A stretch of 64,000 bases of DNA from Tubiluchus corallicola (taxonomy: Eukaryota; Priapulida; Priapulimorpha; Priapulimorphida; Tubiluchidae). Below the pieces are notes generated by a model that was given only the letters and a program-made list of their open reading frames with translations, had not been told where the DNA came from and searched no databases. Both the position numbers and the translations under genes were made by a program. Location: assembly GCA_030141605.1 (NCBI GenBank), contig JAQGDQ010000871.1:1-64000 (forward strand). Reading direction: 5' to 3'. Positions 1 to 14,800 of this stretch are shown here, piece after piece (the first letter of the stretch is position 1; each line of letters opens with the position of its first letter).

Positions 1-413
1 AACGTTTGTTTGGCGGCAGATCAGAAAAATTTAAATTTCTTTTACATTTTTAAGCAGAGCATTCTATACACATATTTTGTATTGTGATTTCAATATTTTT
101 AATTGTACAGTAAAATGCAATAAATGTTGTTGATGGTTGCTTCTTCCTTTAAATATGTGCTTGTGCCTCTAATGCGAAACAAACAATAGTGTTAAATCAG
201 TGCGCAACAATGACAACAGTAGAAACAAATTTTAGCAGAGGACAGTAGATTACAGTGCAGCTACCACTGTCATGATTTGAAGCCTTATTTTTGAAAAGGC
301 AAAGTAGTATGCAGCTGCTGTGTAAATAACATGTTTTATGGCATTCAACACCATTGACTTCATAAACTTTTTTTTGTTTTGGTTTTTCTTACAAAAGTCT
401 TTGTGCTGTTCAG

Positions 414-1240
414 GGAAAAAGCCTTTCAACATATATGAAGCATTTGATGCCGTTTTAAGGACACAAGTAGATTGTTTACTTAAACAAGGAGCACCGGAAC
501 AGCTAAAGGTCTGGCAGTTTACTGATTTCACTAATCATTTGTTTGTGTAATAAAAATTAATCTGGCAAGTGATCTCTTTATAAGATTCCATTAAAAGACA
601 TACAGCATTGTCTGTGTTGTTCTCTTGCTAGGTTTGCAACCTTGTTTTGGTGTTTTCTCGTAATTTGCAGTGTCTGCCTTTTGACCGAGTTCCACTCGAA
701 TTGTCCAAACTCTTGCAACAGTTCGAAACTCTGCAAAATATAAATACATCGCAAAAAGTTGTATTCGATATGGCTTCAAGTAAATAAAATAACAACGTTT
801 CGTAAATCCAGATATATAGTTTTTCTGATTTGTTAATAAGAAATCGCTAATTTCTGTGGCGGCCTCTGTGAATATGAATAAAAATCTCATTAAGAATAAA
901 TCTGTGTTATAGTAGGGCCTCAGTACTTTATTGTTGTGACAGCTATTGAGGGATAAGTTTAAAAAATTATTTGAATTCAACTTTGCGTAAATTTTTGTCG
1001 ATCAGATACACTGCTACTTTAGGAATTAAAGTGCTTTCTTAAAATTAATTAATTGTGACACGTTAGGGTTTTTAAGGATTGCATTTTTGTTTGTGCTTGT
1101 AACATTATAACTATAAAAGTTTTTTTTCATTCACAGGATGTAATTCTTGAACTTTGGACGTCATTTCTTCAAAAGCAGGATGTTTCTCCAGTTGATTTTG
1201 GACAGCAGTCTAAACCGCTAAGTTCGCAACCTCGATTCAG
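414..1240 (+). CDS. Partial unrecognised gene, three internal exons
   Basis: Three protein-like stretches join in frame on the + strand: 414-508 (after a cag acceptor), 632-760 (after ctag) and 1137-1240 (after ttcacag; donor gtatct). The phases agree (2+93, then 129, then 102+2 nt). The translation reads PFNIYEAFDAVLRTQVDCLL, then LVLVFSRNLQCLPFDRVPLE, then DVILELWTSFLQKQ, an amphipathic leucine-rich composition like that of helical-repeat proteins. The donors of exons 1 (gtctgg) and 2 (gtattc) are weak; a gtaaat 19 bases further on would put a stop in exon 3. No upstream exon and no terminal exon were found. I do not recognise the family. The gene lies opposite an intron of COPB2, or between COPB2 exon 13 and sequence outside the window. 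Confidence 0.45.
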
Positions 1241-1691
1241 GTATCTGTTTCATGAGAGTTCAATCTGATTATGAATAGCAAAAACTTAATACGAGAAAGT
1301 ATTTGAATTGTATATACTTTAAATAAGTCACAAGAAAGGAGTTATATTTAAACTTGTATTTTTACCTATACTGAATTCTGAATGTGACGTGTCAGTTTCA
1401 ATGAGATGAAGGAGAAAATTGCAATTTTTTTTGGATTGTTATCGCTTCTCGTCTTCAAAATGTTCTGAATAATTCAGCAATTCTATTAGTGGACAATTCT
1501 ATCATGAACTGTGTATTATTCATGCCATTTTTCCACTTTCTGCCTTTAAGTAATTTGTCACTAGAACAGTAAATGTAAATTTCCAACTTATAAAAGTGTA
1601 AACATATAGATTTGCCTTTGCTGTAGAGTCTGATAGGTATCTAGATGGAGTTTCCTGATTGAAATGAAAAATTAAAAATGTTATTATTTAA

Positions 1692-1830
1692 AGGGGAAGA
1701 AAAGGCAATGTTAAACTATGCCCCCAAAAAGTTTCCATGCCGAGTTATATTACTTAGTATTACACTTACGTTCTTGAAAGACTTTGTAGCGAGAAAAGGA
1801 AATTCTTAATAATTTAACCTGTTGTATCCC
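1692..1830 (-). repeat. Dispersed intronic repeat, truncated inverted copy
   Basis: Read on the - strand this segment runs taagaatttccttttct, then gtctttcaagaacgtaag, then tttaacattgccttttctt. That matches the right-hand part of the ~470-bp repeat found at 7763, 11535 and 14708, so it is a fourth, truncated copy in opposite orientation. Confidence 0.6.
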
Positions 1831-2116
1831 GTGGGATACGATAATATTTTCTGCCTTTAAAATTAATAAAATTTTAAAACTGACAGTTATTTGATCTGTT
1901 AATAGTTATTTTGATTTAAGCCAATAACAATAGACTAAAAATGGTGATTAAATGGCAAACTAAAAAATCTACGTAGCTCTCTACTTTAGAGACACTTTGT
2001 AGAGATCAACCTAGCATGCATACTAAATGTCTTAAATACTTTAAAAAATTATCAGCAGTTGCAGACTGAAGCAAATTTTATGCTTCCATTGAATCTCAAT
2101 GTATCCCGTGGGATAC
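1824..2116. repeat. Pair of GTATCCC-GT-GGGATAC hairpins
   Basis: The 16-mer gtatcccgtgggatac occurs twice, at 1824-1839 and 2101-2116, in the same orientation and 277 bp apart. Each is an inverted repeat of 7+7 bases with a 2-base spacer. The first is preceded by ttaacctgtt. A TTAA followed by a subterminal GGGATAC-type hairpin is typical of piggyBac-like ends. No matching inverted end was found, so the assignment is tentative. Confidence 0.4.
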
Positions 2117-2831
2117 AGGCTATATTTAGCACGCGGGCACAGGTAGAAAAAAAATTATTATCTATATACAGAAAACATCTTTAATTTAAATCTTTAATCT
2201 TGTACGTGTACATTGCCAAATTTTTTATCTGTAAACAATTTCATTATGTTAGCATTTTACGTGTGTGACGTGGTAGCTATTGTACAATTATAGTACTTAT
2301 TATTGTACGTGTGTTGATATTACGGGTTTTTACCTGGAATAAAGTGCATCTTATCTTATCCTTTTTTATCATTTCAAAATAAAATCTTAAAGACAACAAA
2401 TGGCATGTCAGTTTAGCTGATATTTAAAAGGATGAAAGCCATAATTTTATACAAAAAAAGTATTTTGTATAAAAGTCCTTTTCAAGGAAGGTTTATTTTT
2501 AAACACAATATACAAACTAAAAGTTATACTAAACACACATTATAACTCCTCATGTTACTATCATCACTACATCCACATGTGCTAAGGCACTACTAATACT
2601 AAGGAACTGCACAGTAAATGCTTCAAGAGATTTTTGTATAATAAACTGCAGCATATCACAGAACAATGCCCACTTGGACTGTTCTTGAAAATCAGTTAGT
2701 TAACTGATGTAGCCTATGTGGTAAAGAACACAACAAATGTATGTATAATTGTGAGTATACCAACAAATGGAAACATAGTTCGGAAATGGGATAAGCAGAT
2801 AGACAGACAAACGGGTTGCATACAAGCTTAC

Positions 2832-5800
2832 CTATCTAAATGTGCAATAGTGACAATTTCTCCACCAACGTAGTAATTAAGTCGATTGACACTGTTGGTA
2901 TAGATAAAACAGTCACCGACCCAACAGGCTGTCTTCACTTGTTCTTGAATTTCACTAATTACCTGCAAAAACATAATAGAATGCACAGGTAAAAAAATTA
3001 AACAAAAAATGAAACCTTCTCTGACTTGTTTCATATAATAAAAAATACACAAAACATTGCCAATACGCATTTTCATGTGCATCAATACCATGTATGTTTA
3101 CTTACAAACCAAAATCGTCCATAAGTCATCATAGTTAAAACTAAGTTATGATGCTTCAAAGTCGCATGCAACAAAAATGTGGTCAAATACCATTTTTTTG
3201 TTTTTTATAAAAACAAATGCTAGATATATTGGAAATATTTAAAAATATTTAAAAAATACTAAAAATCTAATTTTATAACCCCACCCACTTTTCTGGCTAA
3301 AAACTAGTACTACTGTTGTGAAAAACTTGTATTTTCAAACTCGTGTGGTAGCTCATGGAAGCAGTCATTTTGCTTCAGGTTTTTTGTTGCCAAGCGCAGA
3401 CCTTCCTCTGGAAAACCGATCTACTAGATTTAAACATAACTTCAACATGTTCTTGCAAAGTCCGTAGGAACCAACATACACGTGGTTGCTAAGTGTTTTG
3501 TAGAAACGCAACAAAAAAACAATGGTAAACTTTAACAGCGATTTTCTCAAGGTTATGTTTTTCGGTGTGTAGCCTGCACCTCAGCTTCAACATGGATTAT
3601 CTCAGCTTAGAAATAACATAGAGCGATGAGTTTGGTATTAAAATGATAATCATGAAATGGACTTTTTAGAGTTTTAGGATATGTGAATAACTAGAAATGC
3701 TTAATTGCCGACTTTAGGACGATTTTGATATGCAATTTTATTATGACACACATAATAAAATTCTGGTGCTCAAAAAGTGTCAGAAGAGCCTAGCAACCTA
3801 CTCAGTGCATTATAATCTAGATAGTTAAGGCTGGTTTATTTGAAAATGTCCAGCACAAACTAAAAAACAACACAAAAGATGCAGGAGGGAATAAAGCAGT
3901 GACTATCTAACACTATAAGCCTCGTAAAAATGCCCGATGAACAAAATAACGCTAAAGAACCACACTTGCAAATCCCGAACTTACAGTTTTACAATCCTTG
4001 TGTTTGTTTTGTTCCATATTTTTGTTTTCCAGTTACAGCATTAAAGTGTGCATGTTTTGGGCTGATTTTGAGCATAGGTTGGCATTAAGAACTTCAGGCA
4101 AATTTGTTGTAAACATGATACCAGTGTTTTCGTCAGAGAAATCAGTGATTTCTTGCTTACAGCAGTTAGTGGCTATTTATTGAGCCTACTTATTTATTTA
4201 TTTACAATACAAAAATTTTTTATACGCTTAATCTTCAAAATACTGCAACTCCTTTGTGAAATTCAAAGCTCACATTTTCTTAGATAAAATTGTAAAGATT
4301 GGGTCTGATTTTTTTGAAAAGGTAAAGAAACTAGATTCTCAAGGACAACTGAAAACTGAAAATGCTCAGTTTACTGCTGCTTTCTCTTATTTTTTAAACA
4401 TTTGAGGAAATCGGGCAAACTTGGTACTTCAGGAAGAGCTTTTGCCAAGCAAGAATTAGTTTCTTGAATCCCTAGCAGAGCTTTGTGCTAAAGAGGCATT
4501 TATATAATGGCCAGCCAAGACTTAGTTCCAAGGCAGACTCAAACAAATTACTTATTAATTAATAAAATAATAACGAGTCAGCAAACTTACAAATTCCACT
4601 TACATCAAAAGCATCTTCTACACCATCTTCAGTTATTAAACTCTTATCTTCAAGTGCGTTAGCTACGGCCTCTGCATTGTACTTTAAAATGTAAAATGAA
4701 TCGTCGGTTGTTATGCTTAACAGCTCACCGTTTTCAGACCAAAAAACCTGCAACAAAAATAACACATTAATCAATTTGAATTCATTGAACAGAACGTGAA
4801 TGATACAGTTGATAAGGTTTATGCTTTTTGATTAATTACCAAATTGATGGAAACAAATATCTCTGAATGTTTTATCAAAATACTGACCAGCTGGTACAGT
4901 TGACTTAGTTGTTGTATAAAATAGAATAGTATATGTACAGATTATTTTCCAGTACATGTGGAGTCTGACAAGGTGGAAAATTATCACCTTTCTTGAACTT
5001 ATATGCAGAAGGGTGAATCATTACAAGCTTCGAAACTAGGTTGTCACGTATAATATAATTACGCAGGAAGTGTTTGTTATGCAGACATTATTTTATCAAT
5101 GGCTTCTAGTGTTAATATTCTGTAAAAAAATGTTATAAGATTCTAAGTTGTATGCTGAGGCATGGGGTATTACTTTTGAACATAACAAGTCATTACTATT
5201 ACAGTTTGATGACAAAAACAGCTATCAGAGTACATATAAATTTGGGTGGCTGTAATTAATCTGGACAGATAAAGTTACATATTTAGGATATGATATTGTA
5301 TCAGGAAAAGAATTCTCACGTGATTTAACCAGACTCAAAATTTTATGTACACCAGGTAAAGGAAAGTCGGAAATGACAACGTCTTTCTTAAATGAAAACT
5401 CACTGCCTACCAACTATAAATTATGCTTCAGAAGTGTGGCCAGTGAAAAGTAGAGAAACTGTCAAAGTTGCATGGAACACTGTTTACAAGAGAAAAATTG
5501 ATCATAAAAGAAATGGCAATGTCAGATTGCTTCAGTACTTCTCTAACAGAACGATACTGAACTATTTAATTGATTTAGAGAACTTACATTTTATACAAGT
5601 CTTACATCTCACCCAGATAACTATATTGTCCTTTATGAAATCAATAAGCAGGCATAAAATACAAGACACTGCTAAATTTATTTGGTATTAATGTAGAACA
5701 AATCTAGTACAAATCTATTAATCTAGTACAAAATGAATTTTATAACGATCGAAATACCAGAAACTTGCTATTAAATACAAAGCCTGTAAACTATAATTTA

Positions 5801-8800
5801 TTTTATCATGTAGCGTGAATTTGATTATATTGTAATTTTACTGTATTTTATTGTATTGTATTATGTGCAGTACCTTTGATACTCAATAAAGAGAATTAAA
5901 CAAAATAAAATAAAATTAGCATTGTCTTGTAACATAAGATGAAAATGGAGAGAGTCGGATCCAGATTAAGTGGCATTTGCATGGCATCGGAATGCGGAAT
6001 AGATGAAATCGGTTTAATTGTTTTCAATGCACCTATTTATGAAGCCTGCATATGCTTTATTCTTTATCTGCAGCTGTTCCTATAGATTTTTTTCCGCAGG
6101 TGGAAAACGCATTAGCATATGCACCTGTATGCTACATAAATGTCACTTAAAATAAATAGTAAATAAAAATGTTAAGTAAATAGTTTAGTTCATGGATTGG
6201 ATTGGAATGGATTAATGTTATTCCAGCTGGTATGACTCGAAATACAAGCATGCAAGTCTGCATCCCAATAATTTAATGTAAGATCTAATTCATATGAGAA
6301 AGTGAAGCCCATTCACTATGAATATTTATCAAACTAAGATACACTAAACGCATTATTACTTCAGGGCAAATGTTCCTTATTTTGCATAACTGTTCAGAGC
6401 ACTCGGCATGGAAACTTGAATTACATTGTACACTCATCTTGATTTGCCGGACCACGTTTTTACGGATATCGGAATATTCGGACAAAATCTGGTCCGTTGG
6501 TTAAAAGTCCGTTATTTCGCAAGCTGACCGCTAGTTGGTACGGCGTCATTTTGTTTACACCACGTATATCAGTGTAACCACTTGTATGTCTCTATGTATA
6601 AAAATATAGAATCAATTATACAGAGTTATTTGAGTCAATAGCTAACAGTTTTATATCCTTTTGCATAGCAGTGGCCGATACTAATGATTTTTTAGACAAT
6701 TAGATGATTGATTTTACATTACCATGAGTCTAATACACGGTACAAACTGTATTAGTATAGTATCGGAAAATATGGACAATCGTCAAATTCGGACCGACGT
6801 CTCCACGCTTTTGTCCAGCAAACCGAGATATGAGTGTACTTGGAAAAGCGATTAGAATGTTTCAGTCGCAAAAAGCAACTTCCTCCGTTAGTGCACTTAC
6901 ATGTTTGGGTTGTATTTCTATGCGTCGTATCAAATCTAGACTCTCCCATTCATGGAAAGCAAGTCCACTCAGAGACTTTATCCCAAGCATGAAGCCACCA
7001 AATATTGCTGCAAAACAGTGGCAGAAACTTTGCAAATTATTACTACAAAACAAGAATTTTTAACTGGAAGTTAAATGAGAGCTACAGACAGGTGCAAGGC
7101 AAAAAAATCAAGAAGAGCAATTAAATCCACTAAAAATTTGTGTAAACCAAAATGCCTGCAACTTCAAAAATTATATGTTATCTTTATAATTCATCAGTGG
7201 ACATCAAAACACAGCTTGGTCACAAAAAATAAAAAGTTGCGGAAGTTGTTATCACCCATCTCAATAGTTTGTTGGAATGCATATCTACACAAAGATACTT
7301 ACACAAAGCATCTGTTGGCAATATGCTGGCAAATTTCGACAATAAACTCAAAACAATTTTGGCTCAACTATGTTTATTTTGAAACTCACAAACAAAAATG
7401 ATCTTATAACAATTTGCCATCCATTGACAAAATTGTACTTCACAAAAAACTGGATTTATAAAATAATTTAAAGTGACTATCCCATAGGCCCTAGGTCAAA
7501 GTTTTGGTGCAAGTTTTTACACCGCCCTACAAGACTTCCACTGTGGTTGAGAAGGAGGACAGCCAAATATGAGCAGAACACAAATGACTTGGTCAAAATT
7601 CTCCAATTTTCTTGTAAAAAGAAACAAGGTAAAATGAAGATACATCAAGAAAGACATTGTAGTAATGAGAATAAGGCAAGGAATAATATGAATGGTTTTC
7701 AATGTACAGACGAAAGGATACAAAACACACATACATAAGAATATCGTAAATTATTACTTAAAGCACAAGAAAACCCTTCACTTACACAAAACTTAACAAA
7801 TTTGTCTTGAAATTTTATACTACTTACATGTTTACCTATTGCATACAGGATTTGAGGCAGCAATATATATATATATATATAGCAACGCTGTATAAAAGTC
7901 GAAAATATAACTCCCATGATGACCGCTAGGTGCAATCATTTTCACCAGAAATCACTTGAAATAAGGTTAAATAACCTAGCATAAAGTTGGAAAACCAGCA
8001 TTCGTAATGCAACTTCACTAGCAAAATTTTGAATTACTGTAACTTGTTAATGACCCCTCACATTTTACCAATTGGAGTGAACATTCTAAATTATTAACAA
8101 TTTTCTTTTCTAGTTACATAAATCTTTCAAGCAAGTAAGCAAAATGCTAAATGATATAACTTTGTATGGAAAATGTTTGGGGACATAATTCAACATTGCC
8201 TTTTCTTCCCCTGATTTACGTTGTGCGTAGGTGACGTCATGTAATGGCATGGTCGGAACAGTATTGCTTGAGATTTAAAATGAAAACAAGTAAAAATTCC
8301 TTTAACGTGAGTTGGATATATGCTTAAAATTGCTATAAACTAATATAATTCTTTACGGCACTTTTTGTGAAATCTTCTTCAGGAATCCCTTCTCTTGTCC
8401 TTTAAGAAGAACTCACAAGCAATGAAAATATTTAAAGTAACTGATTATTCAACTAGTTGCAAGACTTACATTCAGCACCAAACTCAGGCTTGAATGATTT
8501 TCGCTCTTTAAAATTTTTAAAGATTTTGATGACTGTCGAACTCTCTCTTACGGCGTACTCGGACGGATCGTGTGCCCAGACAAATTCCTGCGCAGAACCA
8601 AAACTTTTGTTCCGTAATGCCATCGCTGTGTAAATTATATACTCCCCGTCTCCACACACGACCACAAACCTAGAAAATAATCACCTCTCTAGAGAATTTG
8701 TGCTAGCAAAAGTTGTACGGTTAAATGAGATAGACTGTGAGTATAAAAGAACTATTAAAACACAATGTAAAAAAATCACTTTTGAAAGGAGGAAAATTCA

Positions 8801-11800
8801 TGCAGGCAAGAAACTAATTAATGAGAGTTTCTATATTAAGGCAAATGTGTGTCGTCAGCAGTTACCATACCTTACCGGATTTCTGGGCTTAACTGGATCT
8901 TCAAGATGCATCCCAACAGCCAAAATGTTAGCTGGCTGTTCGGCTGTATCTATTGACATTGCTTCAACTGACGCTTGCTATGTTCATTAGTTGTAAGTGC
9001 ATCATTGTCAACTTTGGAGGAGTATACTGTTGCTGTTAGGATTGTGGCAATATTAAATTTATATAAGACAATGCTAACATAGGTGGCATTGGCTGACATC
9101 ATCCTTTGCTATTTCTAGGTATTTAACACAGCTAAACACTTCAATGTAGTCATTGTCAACAAATGTGAGAATGGATGAATGTCTGAGAGCAAAACAAGAG
9201 TACAATATATCATATATGTTTTCTCTGAAATAAATTTTTGACACTTGTCAGTGAATATGGAAAAAAGCATAGGACCTAAAAAAACCCGTGGCACTCCACA
9301 TTTCTGAATTACCTAGCGTCTCTAATATGAACAAAAAGTTATGATTCAAACATCCTTTAAGGACTAATAACCAGCAAGAATAGTCACTTATTAAAATGAT
9401 TACCTTCCATTGGGACTATGTGCAATGGTTTGTGGGTATACTTCACAACTACCCATATCTTTTACTGCCAGTGGTAATCGCTCGCTGTCCTTAATCTCTG
9501 TATCAACCATAGCCTTCAAATTTGCTTGCTGGATTTCACAATGTTTAGCCCACATGATTTTACCATTAGCGTCCATTGACATCGCAGGTTCCTCACGGCC
9601 AAGCTAAAACAAAAATGCACTGACTCGACTTCCGGTCTTCCAACCTGACGTTTGCTATTAATGTTTTGAATTTGATTTTCACTATAAAACAGGCTTCTCC
9701 ATAATAATGATAATAAATGATGCACGAGTTAATGAAACTGTAAGTGCAACGACACTTTAAAAGGAGCAAATCCAGCACCTGTATTTAACCTGCACAACCG
9801 GTCACACAACAAATAACACTAAAACACAACACTAAAACATTTGAAGTATTAGGTATCAGATCAGTTCAGCTGCAATACCTTTTTTTAGCAAATTGTTATG
9901 GTTTTCTTATGCATGATATTTATGTATTTACATATTTTGTGCATACATTGTATATATGACGCACAGTGCTACAAAATTATGCAAGACAGACTTACTATCT
10001 CAAAGTAAACAATGATAAACTACACTTATAAACCATTCTATCAGGTCAGATAAACCATGATTTTGCACAAAGTTCCCATTTTTATAGTTTTCTGAACTCA
10101 CAGAAAATTAAATATGCACACTGTACTATTTTTGTTATTTATTGGAAATTTATTTGAAAGGTTTTTAATGCAAAATTTGAATTCAATTGAATTTGAAGTC
10201 TTGAAAGTTGATTCAATTTGAAAGCCAATAATTTCGTCTGAATTTCTGGTACTGGCAAGCACCAATATATCAGATCAGAGTTTAGTAATCAGCAAACAGC
10301 AAAAAAAAAACATTAAGCAATTAGCCTTCGTTACTTTTGAAAAAGAAATATTTTTTAAAAATCCACGATAATCCACTGAAGTCTGGCAGAGCTAAACAAG
10401 CACAAGAGAGATTTTCGAAAGATTTTTGGTTCTGCAACCGACATATTTGGACTTTTCGATGCCGCGCATGAAAGCCACGCAAAGGATCTCGGTTTATTTT
10501 TCACATTTTTCACACACAGAAATTAGGCATCTCATTTAACTGTCTGAAAATATGTGAAAAAAAGCTTCATGCATATTTCCATTCTCGACCGAATACAACA
10601 AAACTCACCGCACAGTTTGTATGTAATTAAGTACACAACATCTAATTATTCAACAAGTATTAATAATACTACCAAACCTTAATAATTATGCTTCCCTCAT
10701 CATAACCAATGGCAACACTGTTAGATCCTTGCTGATACGCTATTGTCCACACTCGTTCTAGCCCATAGTTTAATGTACTCTCTAATCTGTATGTGTTTGC
10801 ATGCCATATTCGTACAGTCCCTATAAATATAACCATACTTTGAAAAAAACACATACAAATGCCCTCAAAACTGCGTGGCTTTCAAACAATAGACAGAAAT
10901 AATGTTAAACTGCAGTTCAAAGAAACATCTTCTTCATCTTCTATGGAAGGCAAATGATATTAAAACAACGAAGGCCAAGAACATTGTTGTCACTCTTTTG
11001 ATCAGGAGGGTGAAATTGAAAAAATGTACAACATGCTGTTAAAAAGTGAACACAGCTTTGCATAAAGGCTATTGTAATATACAGTAGAAACCTATCCACA
11101 TTTTTTTCACTAGTGAAAATTATTATTTCAGAGAAAAGCAAATAAGACAAAAAGAAAGGAAGTCAAAGAAAATCTTGTCACCAAAGAATAAACTGTAAAA
11201 GAACACAGAAAACAGCAGCCATTAAAATATACATTTGTCTATCCATTTAGCAGAAAACTGTTAATATTGCAAACATGACTTATTATTATATTGATAAAGT
11301 GTTGCCAAATTCATAAAACCATTAAGATGCTGCATTACCATCTTCGGAGCCTGTCATGATTATTGGTAACTCTGGATGGAATGCAACTGCCGAAATGTTT
11401 TGTGCGTGGCCCTCAAGAGTTTGAACACATGTCTTATTCTACATGAAAAAACACATATGTTTTCAATATACATCAAAATTGTACATTACCTTAAATGGAT
11501 TAGTAAAATGCCATTTGTATCATTTGTAAAGTGTAAAAAAAACACACTTTATAAATAAAACTTATTAAATTCGTCCTGAAATTTTATATCACTTACATGC
11601 TGCTTTATTGCATACAGAACTTGTGTTAACAGAAACGCTGTATAAAATTTATAAATTTAAACTCCTGTGATGATCATTAGGTGCAGTCATTTTAATGATA
11701 AGTTGCTTGAAACAAGTTTTAAATAACATTGCGTAAACATTGAAATAATAATCAGAGCATTCATAGCACACTCTTCTCTAACTAAGGAAATACATCTATT

Positions 11801-14800
11801 ACTTTATGCTGTTAACAAAATCAATGTGTTTTTTGATGAATTAGTGCGGCACACTGAGATTGCGAAACAGTGGCATTTTACCAGCTGGCGCAACATTTTA
11901 AATGACTAAGGAGCCTCTTTCATAGTTACACAAGTCTTTCAAACAGGGAAGCATAATGCCAAGTAATGTAAGTTTGTACGGAAAGTTTTAGGGATGTACT
12001 TTTTTGTATGTAATAAATGAATGTGGATTAAATATGATGACAGTTATCAGCCTCAATGTATGTTTGCAAAACCATTAAATGTCCTCTTGCATAGATTCGG
12101 TAAATTTCAAAGAAGGCAGTAAATGATGAAAATTATGACAATACAAGCACAGATTTGGAGAATTTACTGCCAGAATATTGAAAACTCTGTGTAAAGACTA
12201 AGGTTCGTTATTAATATGAAGCAAAATTTTAAGATTTCTTCAATGATTAGCCAAGTTATTACTGTTTGTTGATTACTGACGGTGCTAAATGAAAACTACG
12301 TAAGGTTTCAAGAGAAAATTACAGCAATTTTCAAGTCACACTAGTAGGGCTGTCGTTGGCATATCACTAATTAACATCCCTGGTTGTAGGACTAAATAAA
12401 AATTGGTTTCATTAGCTACAAATTTAAGAATGGCTTCTTAAATTCAAAACGACAGCTGACATTTGAACAATGAAAATTTGAGCACTTTTGAGCCACAGAC
12501 AAATTTTAAAATAACAAAGATTGGCAGATACATCACTGAACATTATATTGTGAAAATTAACACACAATCCAGAGTTCCGAACACGTGTTTCAAATTTTAC
12601 CACATCAATGATCAGCAAGACAAAGACTCGTCAATGGTTTAGCAAAACATTTTGTTTTTAATTCAAAAAATTTATTTGGAAGTAAAATGAGGTGCATTTT
12701 TCGTGTTGTCCTAAACTGTTAAAAAATGAGGCAAGGTTGCCTCTAATGCACAGAGCTCATAGCAAATGCAGAAATAAGTTTCTTATTTTGGTCTGAAATA
12801 ATGCGTTAAACTTCTATGAAGGCAAATTTAAAACTCTTTGCTGATGCAAAATGAAAATGGATATTAATATCATTGCAATGCATGTCTTTTATTCTCTTTT
12901 TGTATGTTACAAAAACTACCAAATTTGGTATTCGGTTAGAGTATCTGGTATAAAAATGCCAAATTTTGGTGTTAATACTGTTAGCCATATCTGTAAAGAA
13001 ATTCGTCACAAAAACTAAAAACTGCACACCTGGTAATCCCAAATTTTGACTAAACGGTCATCGGCTCCAGATATTAAATATAGTTTATCGCCTCCAGGAT
13101 AGTAGCTGGCACAGTTGACTCCCTTTTCATGACCTTCGAGAGTAAAATTTGGTGTGCTTGATCCCAGCTGCCAGACCTTTACACAGTAAAACATCCATTT
13201 ATTAAATAAATTGGACCAATTATCACCACTAAGACATTAGCTTAGTAAGTGCTTGAACCAAGTGATACCTCACGATTGTCACCTGGTTAAAAACGCTTCA
13301 CTGATTCGGACTTTTGTAAATGTTCTCTTCCACGATCGTTTTGCAGCACATTGCATTGGTAGAAATACACTGAACTGCACGTTTAGAGTTCAAGTCTATT
13401 TACTTTAAGATAGATCATTTTTGTGTTTTGACTGCTCCAACCATAACACTTTGATAAGAGATATGAATAATAAGGGATAACTATTTCCAATTAGCCAATC
13501 TTTGAAGCAGTTTAAAGCCTGCTTCACGGGGACAGAGTGCCTGAAAGACGGAGTGTTTTCAGAGTGACGAGCAAATCAATACGCAGGTCTGTGTGGCTCA
13601 AGGCACATGGTTTTGACCCTCAGAAAAAGGCTCATGACCCTTTTCGGTGTCACGACCCGCAGTTTGGGAACCACTGAGTTAGATAATCAGTAAATAGCAT
13701 TTTGAAAAATTAGCAAAAAGCAGAGATGATCACGTAACGAACAAGCCTTGTTTAAGTTTCTGTACCTATAGACATGCCTGTTTTTAAAATATCAAAATTG
13801 TCCTGCAAAATAATTAGTTTCCAGCGTTGTAATTATCGCATTTGGCATCCCGATTGAATTCCGCGATTGCACAAATAACAGCCTTCATTTTCTCACAATT
13901 TTATCATTGATTGTGATTGCACCTTAATTCTAAGCTATCATTTCTTTCCTACCTTCAAATTTTCAGAATTCTTATCCAGTTTCTCGTAATATTTTATTTA
14001 AATGTAATATAATGCCAAGCGCACATCAGTTATACGATGTCAGAATCACAATGAGAAGATATCTAAAGCTATTATAATAGTACAGGCCGAAACTACTGTA
14101 CCAATGACGAAAGTTACTCAATGTAAATGCAAATACAGCCATATGTAAATAAAAATTTTGAGTTGCTTTAATTTGTAAATTTATGTATATCAAGCATTCA
14201 TTTCTTTCACTGTGATCGCAGCCAGCTTTGAAAATTGATCGTGATCGCAATAAAAAAATTTTCTAGTCATCATGACCATGATCGCAATCAATTTTTTCAT
14301 GGTAGCTAACAACATTGATAGACTCAAAACTCACTTTTATTGTTCTGTCCAAAGAAGCACTGGCAAATGTGTTGTTATCTTTAGGGTTAAAAACTATCTG
14401 CATGACGTAATGAGTATGCCCTTCAAAAACACATGTACACGTCCACTTCTTCTCCCAGTCCCATAACTTTATCAACATGTCATCTAAGAAATAAAATCAT
14501 TGTTCAAGTTTTACAAACGAAAAAAATAATGATTTTTTGCACAGTAAACGCAAGCATCACCATACTACTGGTAGTCTAATACTGTGCAATATCACACTTT
14601 GGAAACTGATTCAAGTTTTACGAAAACGATATTCATTTTCATTAAGTTGAAGTTAGGTCATCATAGTCGTTGGGTCAAGGGTCGGTCTGCTATCGGGTCA
14701 CACTGGAGCACAAGAAAATCTTTTACTTACATAAAGGTAAGAAAATGCGTCTTGAAATTTTGTATCACCTACATACTGCCTTATTGTATACATAGTTTGT

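Noticed and set aside
6830..7063. 77-codon + strand ORF
   Set aside because: Mostly the antisense of COPB2 exon 11.
14272..14466. 64-codon + strand ORF
   Set aside because: Antisense of COPB2 exon 5.
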